From Mycolicibacterium sp. HK-90 (GTDB lineage Bacteria > Actinomycetota > Actinomycetes > Mycobacteriales > Mycobacteriaceae), in contig NZ_CP129613.1 of assembly GCF_030486405.1 (NCBI RefSeq), positions 620,001-684,000 on the forward strand: a DNA stretch of 64,000 bases. The letters are read 5' to 3'. The translations under genes and the position numbers were made by a program. Every line of letters starts with the position of its first letter. Position 1 is the stretch's first letter. Shown piece after piece: positions 36,869 through 45,622 of the stretch. Below the pieces are notes generated by a model. The model had not been told where the DNA came from and did no database searches. It worked only from the letters and a program-made list of their open reading frames with translations.

Positions 36869-37584
36869 GCCGCGTCGTGGAAAACCAGACCCAGGGTGTA
36901 CCTGGTTCCGGACCGGACCGTGGAGACACCGTGGCGGATCGCCGCCGCCGACCAGCCTCGCACCGACTTGGTCGGCCGGTCACGGGTGGTGAATACCAAT
37001 CCGTGCCCGTGCGGGATCACGGTGGCGGTACCGCGAGATTGCGCGCGGGGTCGTTGTTCGTAGAGCAGGAACTCGCCGCCGGCGTAGTCGACGTCCGGTT
37101 CGGTCAGGTTGATCACCACCTGGAGCGGGAAGATCAGCTCGCCGTAGAGGTCGCGGTGCAACGCATTCCAATCTCCGGCACCGTATTTCAACAGGATCGC
37201 CGTCGTCTTGGTCTGACCGGCCGCATGGCACATCCGCAACCAGTCGTCGAAGCGGTCCGGCCACGGTGCCTCCCGGCCGAGTCGGCCCCACCAGGTGCGG
37301 GCGATCGGCAGCAGATGCGGATACAGCGCCTGCTTCAGCGCGGTCACCGCCGGGGGGTAGGGCTGGTCGAAATAGCGGTACTGGCCCTCGCCGAACCGGT
37401 AACGGCCCATGTCGATCGTCGACCGGAACCGGGAGACGTCGGGATACAGCGCGACGATCTCGGCCGCCTCCGCCGGCGTCAGGAGCGGTCCGGTCAACGC
37501 GCACCCGACCGTGTCGAGTTCATCGCGGACTCGGCCCCAGTGGCCGGCGTCCACCCGCTCTTTCCAGGGATTCCGGGCCGTCAT
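36865..37584 (-). CDS. 2OG-Fe(II) oxygenase, PF09859-like (DNA damage-related)
   Basis: A 239-residue protein of the Oxygenase-NA (PF09859) type. The iron-binding HxD is in WNALHRDLYGELIFPLQVVI; the distal His and the 2-oxoglutarate-binding Arg are in RHGVSTVRSGTRYTLGLVFH. The family has been linked to oxidative removal of DNA methyl damage, like AlkB, but without firm biochemistry. The start is the ATG at 37584 in ATGA overlap with ogt, and the stop overlaps the Ada-type gene. It is the middle enzyme of a repair operon. Confidence 0.78.
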   Translation of the reverse strand: MTARNPWKERVDAGHWGRVRDELDTVGCALTGPLLTPAEAAEIVALYPDVSRFRSTIDMGRYRFGEGQYRYFDQPYPPAVTALKQALYPHLLPIARTWWGRLGREAPWPDRFDDWLRMCHAAGQTKTTAILLKYGAGDWNALHRDLYGELIFPLQVVINLTEPDVDYAGGEFLLYEQRPRAQSRGTATVIPHGHGLVFTTRDRPTKSVRGWSAAAIRHGVSTVRSGTRYTLGLVFHDAA

Positions 37585-38195
37585 GCCGCGGCCTCCAGGT
37601 CGAGCAGCAGCCGCTTGGCCTCCGCGCCGCCCAGGTAGCCGCCCATCGCACCGTCGCTGCGGACGACACGGTGGCACGGAACAACAACGGGCAGTGGGTT
37701 TTTCGCGCAGGCGGTCCCGACGGCGCGCACCGCCTTCGGGCTGCCGGCCAGCGCCGCGACGGTGGCGTAGCTGGCGGTCTGGCCGTAGTGGATCTCGGGC
37801 AGGTGCTGAAGCACGGATCCCCGGAATCCGGCCACGAGCCGCCAGTCCAACGGCAGGTCGAAGGTGTGCCGGGACCCGGTGAAGTACTCGTCGAGTTGAC
37901 GGGCGGCGGAATCCAGACGCGCCGGTGCGCACAGGATGCGCGGGCTCACCTTGTCGGCCAGCAGCTGCAGCACGGCGTCATGGTCTTCGCGGGCATAGGC
38001 GACGCGGACCAGGCCCTGCTCGGTGGCTGCCAACAGCAGCGGCCCGACCGGGCTGTCGACGGTGCGGTAGGCGATGTCGAGGAGGCCGTCGCGCTGAGCG
38101 GTGGTGGTCAGCCGGCGGTGCAGTTCGGTCAGCTTGTCGCTGCCGGGCTGGGTGATCCGGTCCAGGTCGCGCACGATGGCGTCGCCGTTATTCAT
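37581..38195 (-). CDS. ogt: Methylated-DNA--protein-cysteine S-methyltransferase
   Basis: A 204-residue DNA repair protein with the catalytic VVVPCHRVVRSDG motif and the helix-turn-helix segment SYATVAALAGSPKAVRAVG before it. It transfers methyl or ethyl groups from O6-alkylguanine to its cysteine. It is longer than the minimal enzyme by an N-terminal extension of about 40 residues (NNGDAIVRDLDRITQPGSD). Start is the ATG at 38195 with GGAAAGGAG; it overlaps the sigma-factor stop by 8 nt. Translation coupling to the sigma gene suggests an inducible repair unit. Confidence 0.93.
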   Translation of the reverse strand: MNNGDAIVRDLDRITQPGSDKLTELHRRLTTTAQRDGLLDIAYRTVDSPVGPLLLAATEQGLVRVAYAREDHDAVLQLLADKVSPRILCAPARLDSAARQLDEYFTGSRHTFDLPLDWRLVAGFRGSVLQHLPEIHYGQTASYATVAALAGSPKAVRAVGTACAKNPLPVVVPCHRVVRSDGAMGGYLGGAEAKRLLLDLEAAA

Positions 38196-38742
38196 GGGAC
38201 TCTCCTTTCCGGGGAACATCGGTGACGGTGAGGTCGCCGAGGTAGGTACGTCGCAGCGTGGCGATGCCGTCGCTGGCGGCGCGGCGGGCGGCCGCGGCGC
38301 TGCCGCCGAGGATTTCGGCGATCTCGTCGTAGGGCAGGCCGGCCAGGTAGTGGTAGGCCACCGCGTGTTTCTGTTTGTGCGGAAGTTGCTCCACCGCGGC
38401 GGCCAGATCGGCGAGGCTCTCGGTGTCGGTGGTGCCGGGCATTTCGGGGACGATGTCGGTGGGAACGGGTTGGCGGGTTCGCGTCCGGGTGATGTCGATC
38501 GCCTTGTGGTGGGCGACGGTGACCAGCCAGGCTTCGAGATTGGCGCCGGCCGGAAGGTCGGGATATGCCTTGAGTGCGGCGAGAAAGGTCTCCGACCAGG
38601 CGTCGTCGGCGTCGTGCGCGCCGACGATGGCGCAGCAGACCCGAAAGACGGTGGGGCCGTGGTCGCGTACCACGGTCTCAAACGGCGGTTTTGCTTTCAC
38701 ACTCTGTAGACGCTCCGCGGCCGGATTTTGTGAGGTCTCCAT
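38188..38742 (-). CDS. ECF sigma factor of the ogt operon
   Basis: A 184-residue ECF sigma factor. Region 2 is seen as GPTVFRVCCAIVGAHDADDAWSET and AWLVTVAHHKAIDITRTRTR, region 4 as LPHKQKHAVAYHYLAGLPYD and EIAEILGGSAAAARRAASDG. It is the first gene of the repair unit sigma-ogt-oxygenase-Ada type. No anti-sigma gene is adjacent. It starts 36 nt after the TetR stop on the same strand, with no good ribosome site. That the sigma factor directs transcription of its own operon under alkylation stress is an inference from gene order. Confidence 0.85.
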   Translation of the reverse strand: METSQNPAAERLQSVKAKPPFETVVRDHGPTVFRVCCAIVGAHDADDAWSETFLAALKAYPDLPAGANLEAWLVTVAHHKAIDITRTRTRQPVPTDIVPEMPGTTDTESLADLAAAVEQLPHKQKHAVAYHYLAGLPYDEIAEILGGSAAAARRAASDGIATLRRTYLGDLTVTDVPRKGESHE

Positions 38743-38778
38743 CGTGGGCGATTTCTGCCGAGGCTGACGCCGCCGCGG

Positions 38779-39402
38779 TCACATCGGCCAGCTGTCGAGG
38801 GAAGCCGGGCGATTGAGCGGCGCGGCAGCGGGCAGCGGTCGTGGTTGCGCGGTGGTGATCGCATCGAGGATCAGGACGACGTAACGGCGCCAGCCGTCGC
38901 TGCCGAGATCCATCGTCCACAGCACGCTGTTGAGCATCGCAATGATCCTGGGCAGGTCCTCGGCGAGCAGGTCGCCGCGGACCTGACCGTCCGCTTGTGC
39001 ACGGCTCGTGAGTTCCTGCATCGCGGCGTCGAGCCGATCCGAGATGTTGGCGAGCGCGTCGGCGCGCCTGGCCGCGGCAAGGATGTTGTGCTCGGCAGCG
39101 CCGAGCGCAGTGGCAGCCTCGATCAACTCGGTCAGCCCGCGTAGCGGATTCTTGCGAGTGAGTGCCTTTTCGATGGCAGGAGAAAGGTTTTCGTCGATGC
39201 TCTGATCGAGCGCGGCCCGCAGGAGATCGGCTTTCGTCGGGAACCGGCGGTACAGGGTCCGTTCGGCCACGCCGGCGCGATGGGCGATCGTGTCGATCTG
39301 TGCATCGGGGCCGAGCTCGGCAAACACCTCGCGCGCGGCGCGCAGGATCCGGTCCGCATTGCGTGCCGCATCGGTGCGCAGCGGGCGTTCGGCCGTCGAC
39401 AT
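38779..39402 (-). CDS. TetR family regulator divergent from cytochrome P450
   Basis: A 207-residue TetR protein: RNADRILRAAREVFAELGPD and IAHRAGVAERTLYRRFPTKA are the DNA-binding helices. The start is the ATG at 39402; TAAGCT (39409-39414 on the minus strand) is a -10 box 6 nt before it, so the mRNA may be leaderless. Two related palindromes lie in the gap to the divergent P450 gene. It probably represses the P450 unit and itself. The sigma-ogt unit follows downstream on the same strand and might receive read-through. Confidence 0.88.
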   Translation of the reverse strand: MSTAERPLRTDAARNADRILRAAREVFAELGPDAQIDTIAHRAGVAERTLYRRFPTKADLLRAALDQSIDENLSPAIEKALTRKNPLRGLTELIEAATALGAAEHNILAAARRADALANISDRLDAAMQELTSRAQADGQVRGDLLAEDLPRIIAMLNSVLWTMDLGSDGWRRYVVLILDAITTAQPRPLPAAAPLNRPASLDSWPM

Positions 39403-39415
39403 GTCCTCAGCTTAA

Positions 39416-39433
39416 CTGACAGTTGACTGTCAG
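39416..39433. promoter_or_regulatory. TetR operator 1 (CTGACAGT-TG-ACTGTCAG)
   Basis: A perfect inverted repeat with arms of 8 bp and 2-nt centre, immediately behind the predicted -10 of the TetR gene. It has the same plan as operator 2, 44 bp away centre to centre. Confidence 0.65.
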
Positions 39434-39459
39434 AATTTCCCGTTCTAGCCTCGCAGGAA

Positions 39460-39477
39460 TTGGCAGTTGGCTGCCAG
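39460..39477. promoter_or_regulatory. TetR operator 2 (TTGGCAGTTGGCTGCCAG)
   Basis: The inverted repeat TGGCAG-N4-CTGCCA follows the same frame as operator 1, differing by A to G in both arms. It lies on the P450 side, 31 bp before that start codon. The 44-bp distance is about four helical turns, which places both sites on the same face of the DNA. Confidence 0.6.
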
Positions 39478-39507
39478 TTGTCGCCGCCGAGATTGTGAGG
39501 TTCGCCG

Positions 39508-40722
39508 ATGACCACACCTCTTCCCGACGCCTCGGTCACCAGCGATCTACCGGCGATCCCCGCGCCGCGCGCTCACGGATGTCCGCTGGCGCCCGCGCCG
39601 GCGTTCGCCCGATGGCGAGAGGCCGAAGGGCTGCAGGCGGCGGTCTGGAAAGGCAAGCCGGTCTGGATGATCAGTCGCTACCAGGACATCCGCGCCGCGC
39701 TCGTCGATGAACGGCTCAGTGCGAACACCGGGCTGTACGGAGTGCCGACCGAGAGCGGCGAGATCGCCCTGATCTTCCCGCGACTGGACGATCCCGAGCA
39801 TCAGCGGCTGCGTCGAATGTTGACCAGAGACTTCACGTTTCGGCGAGCAGAGAAGATGCGGCCGCAGATACAGGAGGTGGTCGACGGCTTCCTCGACGAG
39901 ATGATCGCGGCCGGGCCACCCGCCGATCTCGTGCGCACGTTCGCGCTGCCGGTGCCGTCACAGGTCATCTGTCTGCTGCTGGGCGTGCCATACGAGGACC
40001 ACGAGTTCTTCCAGGCGCAGAGTGCGGCCGGGCTCGACTCGAAGGCGTCCGAGGAGGAGCGCACCCAAGCCCAGCTGGCGCTGTTCACCTACATGTTCGA
40101 CCTGGTGGCCCGCAAGGAGCGAGAACCGGGCGACGATCTGATGACCCGCCTGATCACCGACCATGTCGCCACCGGAGCACTCAACCGCGAAACCGCCGCC
40201 ATGAACGGCCAGATGCTACTGGCCGCCGGCCACGAAACCACTGCCAGCATGATCGCCCTGGGCGCGCTGGCCCTGCTGCAACATCCTGACGCGGCCGAGC
40301 GCCTGCGGGACACCGATGACCCAGCCGTGGCGGCCGGCATCGTCGAGGAGTTGATGCGTTATCTGTCGATAGTGCACAGCCTCGTCGACCGCGTGGCCCT
40401 GGAGGATGTCGTCATCGGCGGGCAGCTGGTTCGCGCCGGTGAGGCCGTTCTGATGAACTTGCCCGCGGGCAACTTCGACACCGGCTTCGTCGATCAGCCC
40501 GATGCGTTCGACGTAAATCGCAACAGCCGAGGGCATCTCGGCTTCGGTTACGGCGTGCATCAGTGCCTCGGCCAGAATCTTGCCCGGGCCGAATTGCAGA
40601 TCGCCCTGACCACGTTGGTGCGCCGCCTGCCCGGGTTGCGGTTGGCCGTCGAACCGGAGCAGTTGCGGTTCCACAACGACAAGGAGATCTACGGCATCGA
40701 GGAGCTGCCGGTCACCTGGTGA
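39508..40722 (+). CDS. Cytochrome P450 (bacterial class I)
   Basis: A 404-residue P450. The oxygen-binding helix is AAGHETTASM (239-248), the E-x-x-R pair is in EELMRY (281-284), and the heme thiolate is Cys353 in FGYGVHQCLGQNLAR. It oxidises a small hydrophobic or macrolide-type substrate with electrons from a ferredoxin; no ferredoxin gene is adjacent. It resembles the CYP105 branch in its motifs. It leads a unit with an MFS transporter and an acyl-CoA dehydrogenase, under a divergent TetR with two operators. Confidence 0.93.
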   Translation: MTTPLPDASVTSDLPAIPAPRAHGCPLAPAPAFARWREAEGLQAAVWKGKPVWMISRYQDIRAALVDERLSANTGLYGVPTESGEIALIFPRLDDPEHQRLRRMLTRDFTFRRAEKMRPQIQEVVDGFLDEMIAAGPPADLVRTFALPVPSQVICLLLGVPYEDHEFFQAQSAAGLDSKASEEERTQAQLALFTYMFDLVARKEREPGDDLMTRLITDHVATGALNRETAAMNGQMLLAAGHETTASMIALGALALLQHPDAAERLRDTDDPAVAAGIVEELMRYLSIVHSLVDRVALEDVVIGGQLVRAGEAVLMNLPAGNFDTGFVDQPDAFDVNRNSRGHLGFGYGVHQCLGQNLARAELQIALTTLVRRLPGLRLAVEPEQLRFHNDKEIYGIEELPVTW

Positions 40723-40760
40723 CCGTCGGCACGGTGTCCGGCGGTACAACTGAGGGCGAC

Positions 40761-41981
40761 ATGAGGTACTTCGGCGAGTTACGGACCAACTGGCAACCGC
40801 TGGCCGCCGCGACTGCCGGCCTCAGCGCCGGGCTGAGTCTCAGCGCGTACACGAACGCCGCGATGGGGCCACAGTTCCTCGCGGCATTCGGGTGGAGCCG
40901 TTCGGACTTCGCATTGACCAGCGCGATCACGCTGCTCACCTTCGTGTTCCTGCCGATCTACGGCCGCCTCACCGACCTGTTCGGGGTGCGGCGGATCGCG
41001 GTGCTCGGCGTCGTCGGGCTGCCGGCGTGCTGGATCGCCTACGCGTTGATGTCCGGGCCGATCTGGCAGTACTTCGCGATCAACGTCGTCCTCATCGCAT
41101 TGGGGGTGACCACGACGCCGGCAATCTACAGCCGCCTGGTGGCGACCCGGTTCCACGCCGCGCGGGGACTGGCCCTGGCCATCGCGATCTCGGGGCCACC
41201 CCTGCTCGGCGCGCTCGGTGCTCCCGCGCTCGACGTCATCAACCGGAGCTACGGCTGGCGGGCCGGCTGCCTGGCCATCGCCGCCACCATCGCGGTGGTC
41301 GGCGCCGTCGCACTGTTTCTCGTGCCCGGTCGGGACGGCGCCGCGCCGAGCACGGCAGAACGCAAGGCGGGCAATGATTACCGCGCCATCGGTGGCAGCA
41401 TGGTGTTCTGGATCCTGCTGCTCGCCGTGCTCCTGTGCAATCTGTACCACTCGGTCACCACCACCCAGCTCGGCATCATGCTGGGCGACGCCGGAGCCGG
41501 CGGCCACGTCGCCGTGCTCATCACGGTGTTCGCCACTGCCGTCATCGTCGGCCGGTTCGTGTGCGGGGTGGCGGTCGACCGATTGCCTGCGCAGGTGGTC
41601 GCCGGGGTCGCGATGGCCCTGCCCGGTCTCGGGTGTCTGCTCATCGCGTCGCCATGGGACGGCATCGCCGTGCTCGCAGTCGCCGTCTGCTGCCTGGGCG
41701 CCGCCTGGGGCGCGGAGGGAGACGTGATCGCCTACCTGGTGGCGCGGCACTTCAGCCTGGGCATCTACAGCACGGTGCTCAGTATCCTGTCCGCCGTGAT
41801 CGGCGTCTCCTCGGCGCTGGGTGCCGTGGTTCTGAGCCGTATGCTTGCCGCTACCAACAGCTTTGACGGTTTCCTGACCCTGGCCGGAACCGCGGCGTTT
41901 ATCGGGGGTGCGCTGTTGCTGCTGCTGCGCCGACGCGAAGTCGTCTTTACAAATGCGTCTGGAAGTGTCACGGTGTCCTGA
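40761..41981 (+). CDS. MFS transporter
   Basis: A 406-residue protein with about 12 membrane segments; the loop-2 motif is present as GRLTDLFGVRRIAV. It starts at the ATG 40761, after GAGGGCG, 38 nt behind the P450 stop, so they are probably co-transcribed. It overlaps the acyl-CoA dehydrogenase by one base (TGATG). Its place in the P450 unit suggests uptake of the substrate or efflux of a product, related to monocarboxylate-type transporters. Confidence 0.87.
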   Translation: MRYFGELRTNWQPLAAATAGLSAGLSLSAYTNAAMGPQFLAAFGWSRSDFALTSAITLLTFVFLPIYGRLTDLFGVRRIAVLGVVGLPACWIAYALMSGPIWQYFAINVVLIALGVTTTPAIYSRLVATRFHAARGLALAIAISGPPLLGALGAPALDVINRSYGWRAGCLAIAATIAVVGAVALFLVPGRDGAAPSTAERKAGNDYRAIGGSMVFWILLLAVLLCNLYHSVTTTQLGIMLGDAGAGGHVAVLITVFATAVIVGRFVCGVAVDRLPAQVVAGVAMALPGLGCLLIASPWDGIAVLAVAVCCLGAAWGAEGDVIAYLVARHFSLGIYSTVLSILSAVIGVSSALGAVVLSRMLAATNSFDGFLTLAGTAAFIGGALLLLLRRREVVFTNASGSVTVS

Positions 41982-43132
41982 TGGACTTCGCTCACGTCGA
42001 GTTATCCGGGGAGGATCGGGCCTTCCGCGATGAGCTGCGGGCATTCCTCGCCGAGGTGGTCACCGAAGAGGTGATCCGGCGTGATCGCGAGACCGGCGAG
42101 AACTTCGATGAGACAGTGCATCTGGCCCTGGGCAAGGCCGGCTATCTGTCCGGCGACTATCGGGCCGAGGCCGACGGCGGGTTCAGCGCGGTGCGGCGCC
42201 GGATCTGGGAGCTGGAGATCGCGCGGGCCCACACGCCCTGGTTCCACTGGGGGACGACCGCGATGGTCGCGCACACGGTGGAGAAGTTCGCCTCGACGCA
42301 GCTGCTCGACGAGGTGCTGCCGGGCGTTCTGGACGGGAGCCTGAGGCTGTGCCTGGGCTACACCGAACCGGAGGGCGGATCCGACGTCGCGACCTGCAAG
42401 ACGCGTGCGGTACGGGACGGCGACGGCTGGATTGTCAATGGCTCCAAGATGTTCACATCGAACGCGCACAATGCGCACTACGTGTTCCTGGTGACCAACA
42501 CCGACCCGGCTGCGGCCAAGCACAAGAGCCTGACGATGTTCCTGGTGCCGCTGGATTCCGACGGCGTCGAGATTCAACCGCTGCGCACCGTCGACGGTGA
42601 CCGCACCAACATCACCTACTACAGCGACGTGCGGGTCGGCGACCGGTACCGCGTCGGCGAGGTGAATGGTGGGTGGGCGGTGCTGCGCGGCGCTCTCGAG
42701 CTCGAGCACGGCACGTTCGAACGCGAGACCAGGGGCCTCCAGAAGCTCGCCACGATGACCGAGCACATCAACTTGATGGCCGAGGCGGTGGACCGGGTGG
42801 CCGCCGTCGCTCCTGACGACGCCGCCTCGCGCTACCGGCTGGGCCGCGGGATCGCGCGGCTGGAAGCGGCGATGAGCAGCCCCGGCATGTATGGGCGCGT
42901 CGCGATCGCGCAGACCATGCGCGAGGTGTCCCCTGATCTGATGGACATCGTCGGAGCGGCCGGCGCCCTGCCGGTCGGGGTCACCGGGGCCGCCGACGAC
43001 GGCGGTGCCGAATACATCTTCCGGCTGGCCGGCCCGACCGGCATCTACGGCGGCACGCTCGAGGTGTTCCGCAACATGATCGCGCAGCAGGCGTTGGGGC
43101 TGGGCCGGCCGAACTACTCGCCGGCAAAGTGA
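41981..43132 (+). CDS. Acyl-CoA dehydrogenase family protein
   Basis: A 383-residue flavoenzyme. FAD- and substrate-binding motifs are CLGYTEPEGGSDVATCKTRA and WIVNGSKMFTSNAHNAHY; the C-terminal GIYGGTLEVFRNMIAQQALG holds the conserved Thr-Glu of the FAD site. The likely reaction is alpha,beta-dehydrogenation of an acyl-CoA. A catalytic Glu at the usual place is not obvious by eye. It is translated from a TGATG overlap with the MFS gene. Confidence 0.9.
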   Translation: MDFAHVELSGEDRAFRDELRAFLAEVVTEEVIRRDRETGENFDETVHLALGKAGYLSGDYRAEADGGFSAVRRRIWELEIARAHTPWFHWGTTAMVAHTVEKFASTQLLDEVLPGVLDGSLRLCLGYTEPEGGSDVATCKTRAVRDGDGWIVNGSKMFTSNAHNAHYVFLVTNTDPAAAKHKSLTMFLVPLDSDGVEIQPLRTVDGDRTNITYYSDVRVGDRYRVGEVNGGWAVLRGALELEHGTFERETRGLQKLATMTEHINLMAEAVDRVAAVAPDDAASRYRLGRGIARLEAAMSSPGMYGRVAIAQTMREVSPDLMDIVGAAGALPVGVTGAADDGGAEYIFRLAGPTGIYGGTLEVFRNMIAQQALGLGRPNYSPAK

Positions 43133-43232
43133 GCCGCAGCGGCGGCCGCCGACTTTCTTGACGATGTTCCACCCGGCGGTGCGCCCAGAGCCTGGGCAAA
43201 CTCGCGCAGCGGGCGTGGGTACTGTGAATCGG

Positions 43233-44039
43233 GTGCATCCCTTGGACAAGGCGCTTGAGCTCGAATCATCCGGTGACGGTCAGTGGCGCGGACGCACGGT
43301 GCCGGAGTGGGCCAACATGGTGGGCCCGTTCGGTGGCATCACCGCGGCCACCCTGGTGCGGGCGGTCGAACTGCACCCGAAACGGCACGGCCAGCCCATC
43401 GCGCTGACCGTCAACTACCTGGCTCCGATCGTCGACGGCGACTTCGACATCGTCACCCGGGTCGTCAAGACCAACCGCTCCAACCAGCACTGGATCGTGG
43501 AACTCAGCCAGGACGGCGAGGTCAAGACCACGGCCACCGCGGTGTTCGGGCTGCGTCGGCAGGGTTGGTCGGACACCGAGATCGCCGCGCCCGTTGCCCC
43601 CGCACCCGAGGACATCGCACGGTCTGTCCCGCCGTTCGGGGTAGCGTGGTTCGACAACTACGACATGCGTTTCGTCGACGGGGCGATGCCGGAGCCCGGT
43701 GCCACGCCGACCGAATCGCCGAGTTCCACCACCACCTTGTGGGTGCGCAACAACCCTTCCAGGCCAATGGATTTCGCGGCACTGGCCTCGGTGAGCGACA
43801 TCTTCTACCCGCGGGTGTTCCTGCGACACGGCCAGTTCGTGCCGGCCGGGACGGTATCGATCACGGTGTACTTCCACGCCGACGATGAGCAACTCGCCAC
43901 GCAGGGCGACGATTTCGTGCTCGCCACGGCCCGGGCCCACAAGTTCTCCGGCGGCTACTTCGACCAGAGTGCCCACCTTTTCGGCCGCGGCGGCACGCTG
44001 CTGGCCACGAGCCACCAGTTCGTGTACTTCAAGGCGTGA
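43233..44039 (+). CDS. Acyl-CoA thioesterase (TesB-like, hot-dog fold)
   Basis: A protein of about 268 residues made of two hot-dog repeats (FGGITAATLVRAVELHPKRH in the first). It should hydrolyse acyl-CoA to free acid and CoA. I place the start at GTG 43233, since TACTGT (43220-43225) sits exactly 7 nt before it, as in leaderless transcripts; GTG 43224 or an earlier ATG is less likely. It lies 100 bp after the dehydrogenase and overlaps the convergent PucR gene by 11 bp. Confidence 0.82.
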   Translation: MHPLDKALELESSGDGQWRGRTVPEWANMVGPFGGITAATLVRAVELHPKRHGQPIALTVNYLAPIVDGDFDIVTRVVKTNRSNQHWIVELSQDGEVKTTATAVFGLRRQGWSDTEIAAPVAPAPEDIARSVPPFGVAWFDNYDMRFVDGAMPEPGATPTESPSSTTTLWVRNNPSRPMDFAALASVSDIFYPRVFLRHGQFVPAGTVSITVYFHADDEQLATQGDDFVLATARAHKFSGGYFDQSAHLFGRGGTLLATSHQFVYFKA

Positions 44040-45510
44040 GGTCGTCGGGGACCGACTGCAGGGCGATCCACGCGCTCACCCGGGTCTGCGGATCGTCGAG
44101 CCTGCCGGGCAGTACCGTCTCGATGGCTGAGAGGCGATTACGCACCGTGTTGCGGTGCAGCCCGAGTTCTTCGGCGACCTTGAGCCGCGAACCGTGATGG
44201 CGGAGAAAACAGCGAAGGGTCTCCAGCTGTTCGGAATCCAGCCCGTGCAACCACTGTTCGGCGAAGGCGGTGGCTTTGTCCGGATCGATCAGGCCGAGGG
44301 GCCCGTCGTCGATCACCCGGTCCCAGACCACCGCACCGGACACCTCGGTGGCCTGGGCGAGCGCGAGCCCGGCGGTGCGGTAGCCGGCCGCGCCGGCGCG
44401 GGGTGAGACCGAGGTTCCGATGCCGACCTGCAGGCCGCCGTCAGCGAGCTGTGCGCCGGTCGTTTCGGCGCGAGAGGGTTCGGTGACCGCGCACAGTTCG
44501 GCGGCGAGGACGCCGGCCAGAATGCCCCGCCGCTCCAATGCGGCGGCCGCGTCCTCGATGGCGGATTCGTCTCCGCCGGCCCGGAGGAAGCGGATGTGCT
44601 TCGGCAGTTTGATCACCGGATGGTCCACCTCCAGCACCAATTGCGCAGTGCGGTCATCACTTTCGGCGAGGAGTTCCAGCGCCCGGCTGCGCAGGCGCCG
44701 CCGGGTCGTGGTGCGGCTGCGGTCCTGCTCGTCGATGAGCCCCAACAGCGCCACGGCGGTGGTCACGGCTTGGCGGTGTCCCTCTGACGCCCGGGCCGGC
44801 ACCAGCGCCGCCAGGTAGGCCGATGCCCGGCCGCGCAGTCCGATGGGGTGCACCGACACCGACTGAGCCGGATTGGATTGCGCCGCGGCCGAACGTATTC
44901 CGCGCGCCTGCAGCCGGGTGACGTCGTCGGCCACCTCATCGAGCGGAAACGCGCCGCGCCGGGGGCCCACCGGGCCGGTGACGACCCGGCCGTCGGGATT
45001 CATCAGGCAGGCCGCGCCGTCCAAGGCTGCGGCGAGGGCGGTGATCACCGCAGTGGCCGGATCCGGTTTGGCCGCGGCCGAGATGAGCTTGCGCTGGGTC
45101 TGCAGCGACTCGCGTGTCGCAGTGGACTCCTGCTCCTCGAGCAGATGCGCGACGTGCCTGCTGATCGCCACGAACGTGGTGGGGCGCGGCACCTCGAGCA
45201 GGTTCACCCCGTGTCTGCGGCAGGCATCGGTCAGCCCCGCCGGAGTCTCCGCGTGTGTGAGACCGACGCCGAAGCCCACAGCCGCGACGCCGGCGTCGAC
45301 GAGCCTGCGGATGTAGCCGTCCCACTGCCCATGCCGCCAACTAGCGGTCTCGAGGCCTGTGGTGAGCAGGATCTCGCCGCCCTCCAGGAAGGGACCCGGG
45401 TCGGCGAGCTCGCTGGTGGCCACCCAGCGGACCGCTGCGTCAGATCGGCAGATGTGGACGCCAGTCAACCCGAGTGCGCCCACCTTCAGCAGGTCGCGGA
45501 TCAGGACCAT
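44029..45510 (-). CDS. PucR family regulator of gabT-gabD
   Basis: A 493-residue protein with an N-terminal PucR domain (MVLIRDLLKVGALGLTGVHI, then GEILLTTGLETASW), a GGDEF-like middle region, and the C-terminal PucR helix-turn-helix LRCFLRHHGSRLKVAEELGL. PucR-type activators in actinobacteria respond to nitrogen compounds such as GABA. It is divergent from gabT, so it is probably the activator of that operon. The start chosen is the ATG at 45510. Confidence 0.87.
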   Translation of the reverse strand: MVLIRDLLKVGALGLTGVHICRSDAAVRWVATSELADPGPFLEGGEILLTTGLETASWRHGQWDGYIRRLVDAGVAAVGFGVGLTHAETPAGLTDACRRHGVNLLEVPRPTTFVAISRHVAHLLEEQESTATRESLQTQRKLISAAAKPDPATAVITALAAALDGAACLMNPDGRVVTGPVGPRRGAFPLDEVADDVTRLQARGIRSAAAQSNPAQSVSVHPIGLRGRASAYLAALVPARASEGHRQAVTTAVALLGLIDEQDRSRTTTRRRLRSRALELLAESDDRTAQLVLEVDHPVIKLPKHIRFLRAGGDESAIEDAAAALERRGILAGVLAAELCAVTEPSRAETTGAQLADGGLQVGIGTSVSPRAGAAGYRTAGLALAQATEVSGAVVWDRVIDDGPLGLIDPDKATAFAEQWLHGLDSEQLETLRCFLRHHGSRLKVAEELGLHRNTVRNRLSAIETVLPGRLDDPQTRVSAWIALQSVPDDLTP

Positions 45511-45527
45511 CCTGCCAGTTTTGCACA

Positions 45528-45568
45528 CTGCTGGAGCAGCAATCTATGCATTTCTGCCCTGCCGGCAG
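45528..45568. promoter_or_regulatory. Candidate PucR control region between regulator and gabT
   Basis: Two palindromes occur in the 112-bp gap: CTGCT-GG-AGCAG (45528-45539) and CTGCCGGCAG (45559-45568). The first lies 18 bp before the PucR start. TAACGT at 45583-45588 could be the -10 box for gabT. Assignment to PucR is by position only. Confidence 0.35.
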
Positions 45569-45622
45569 CCCGCGCGATTCCCTAACGTGAGCGCAAAGGA
45601 CCGCCAGCAGCAGGAGGAACAC

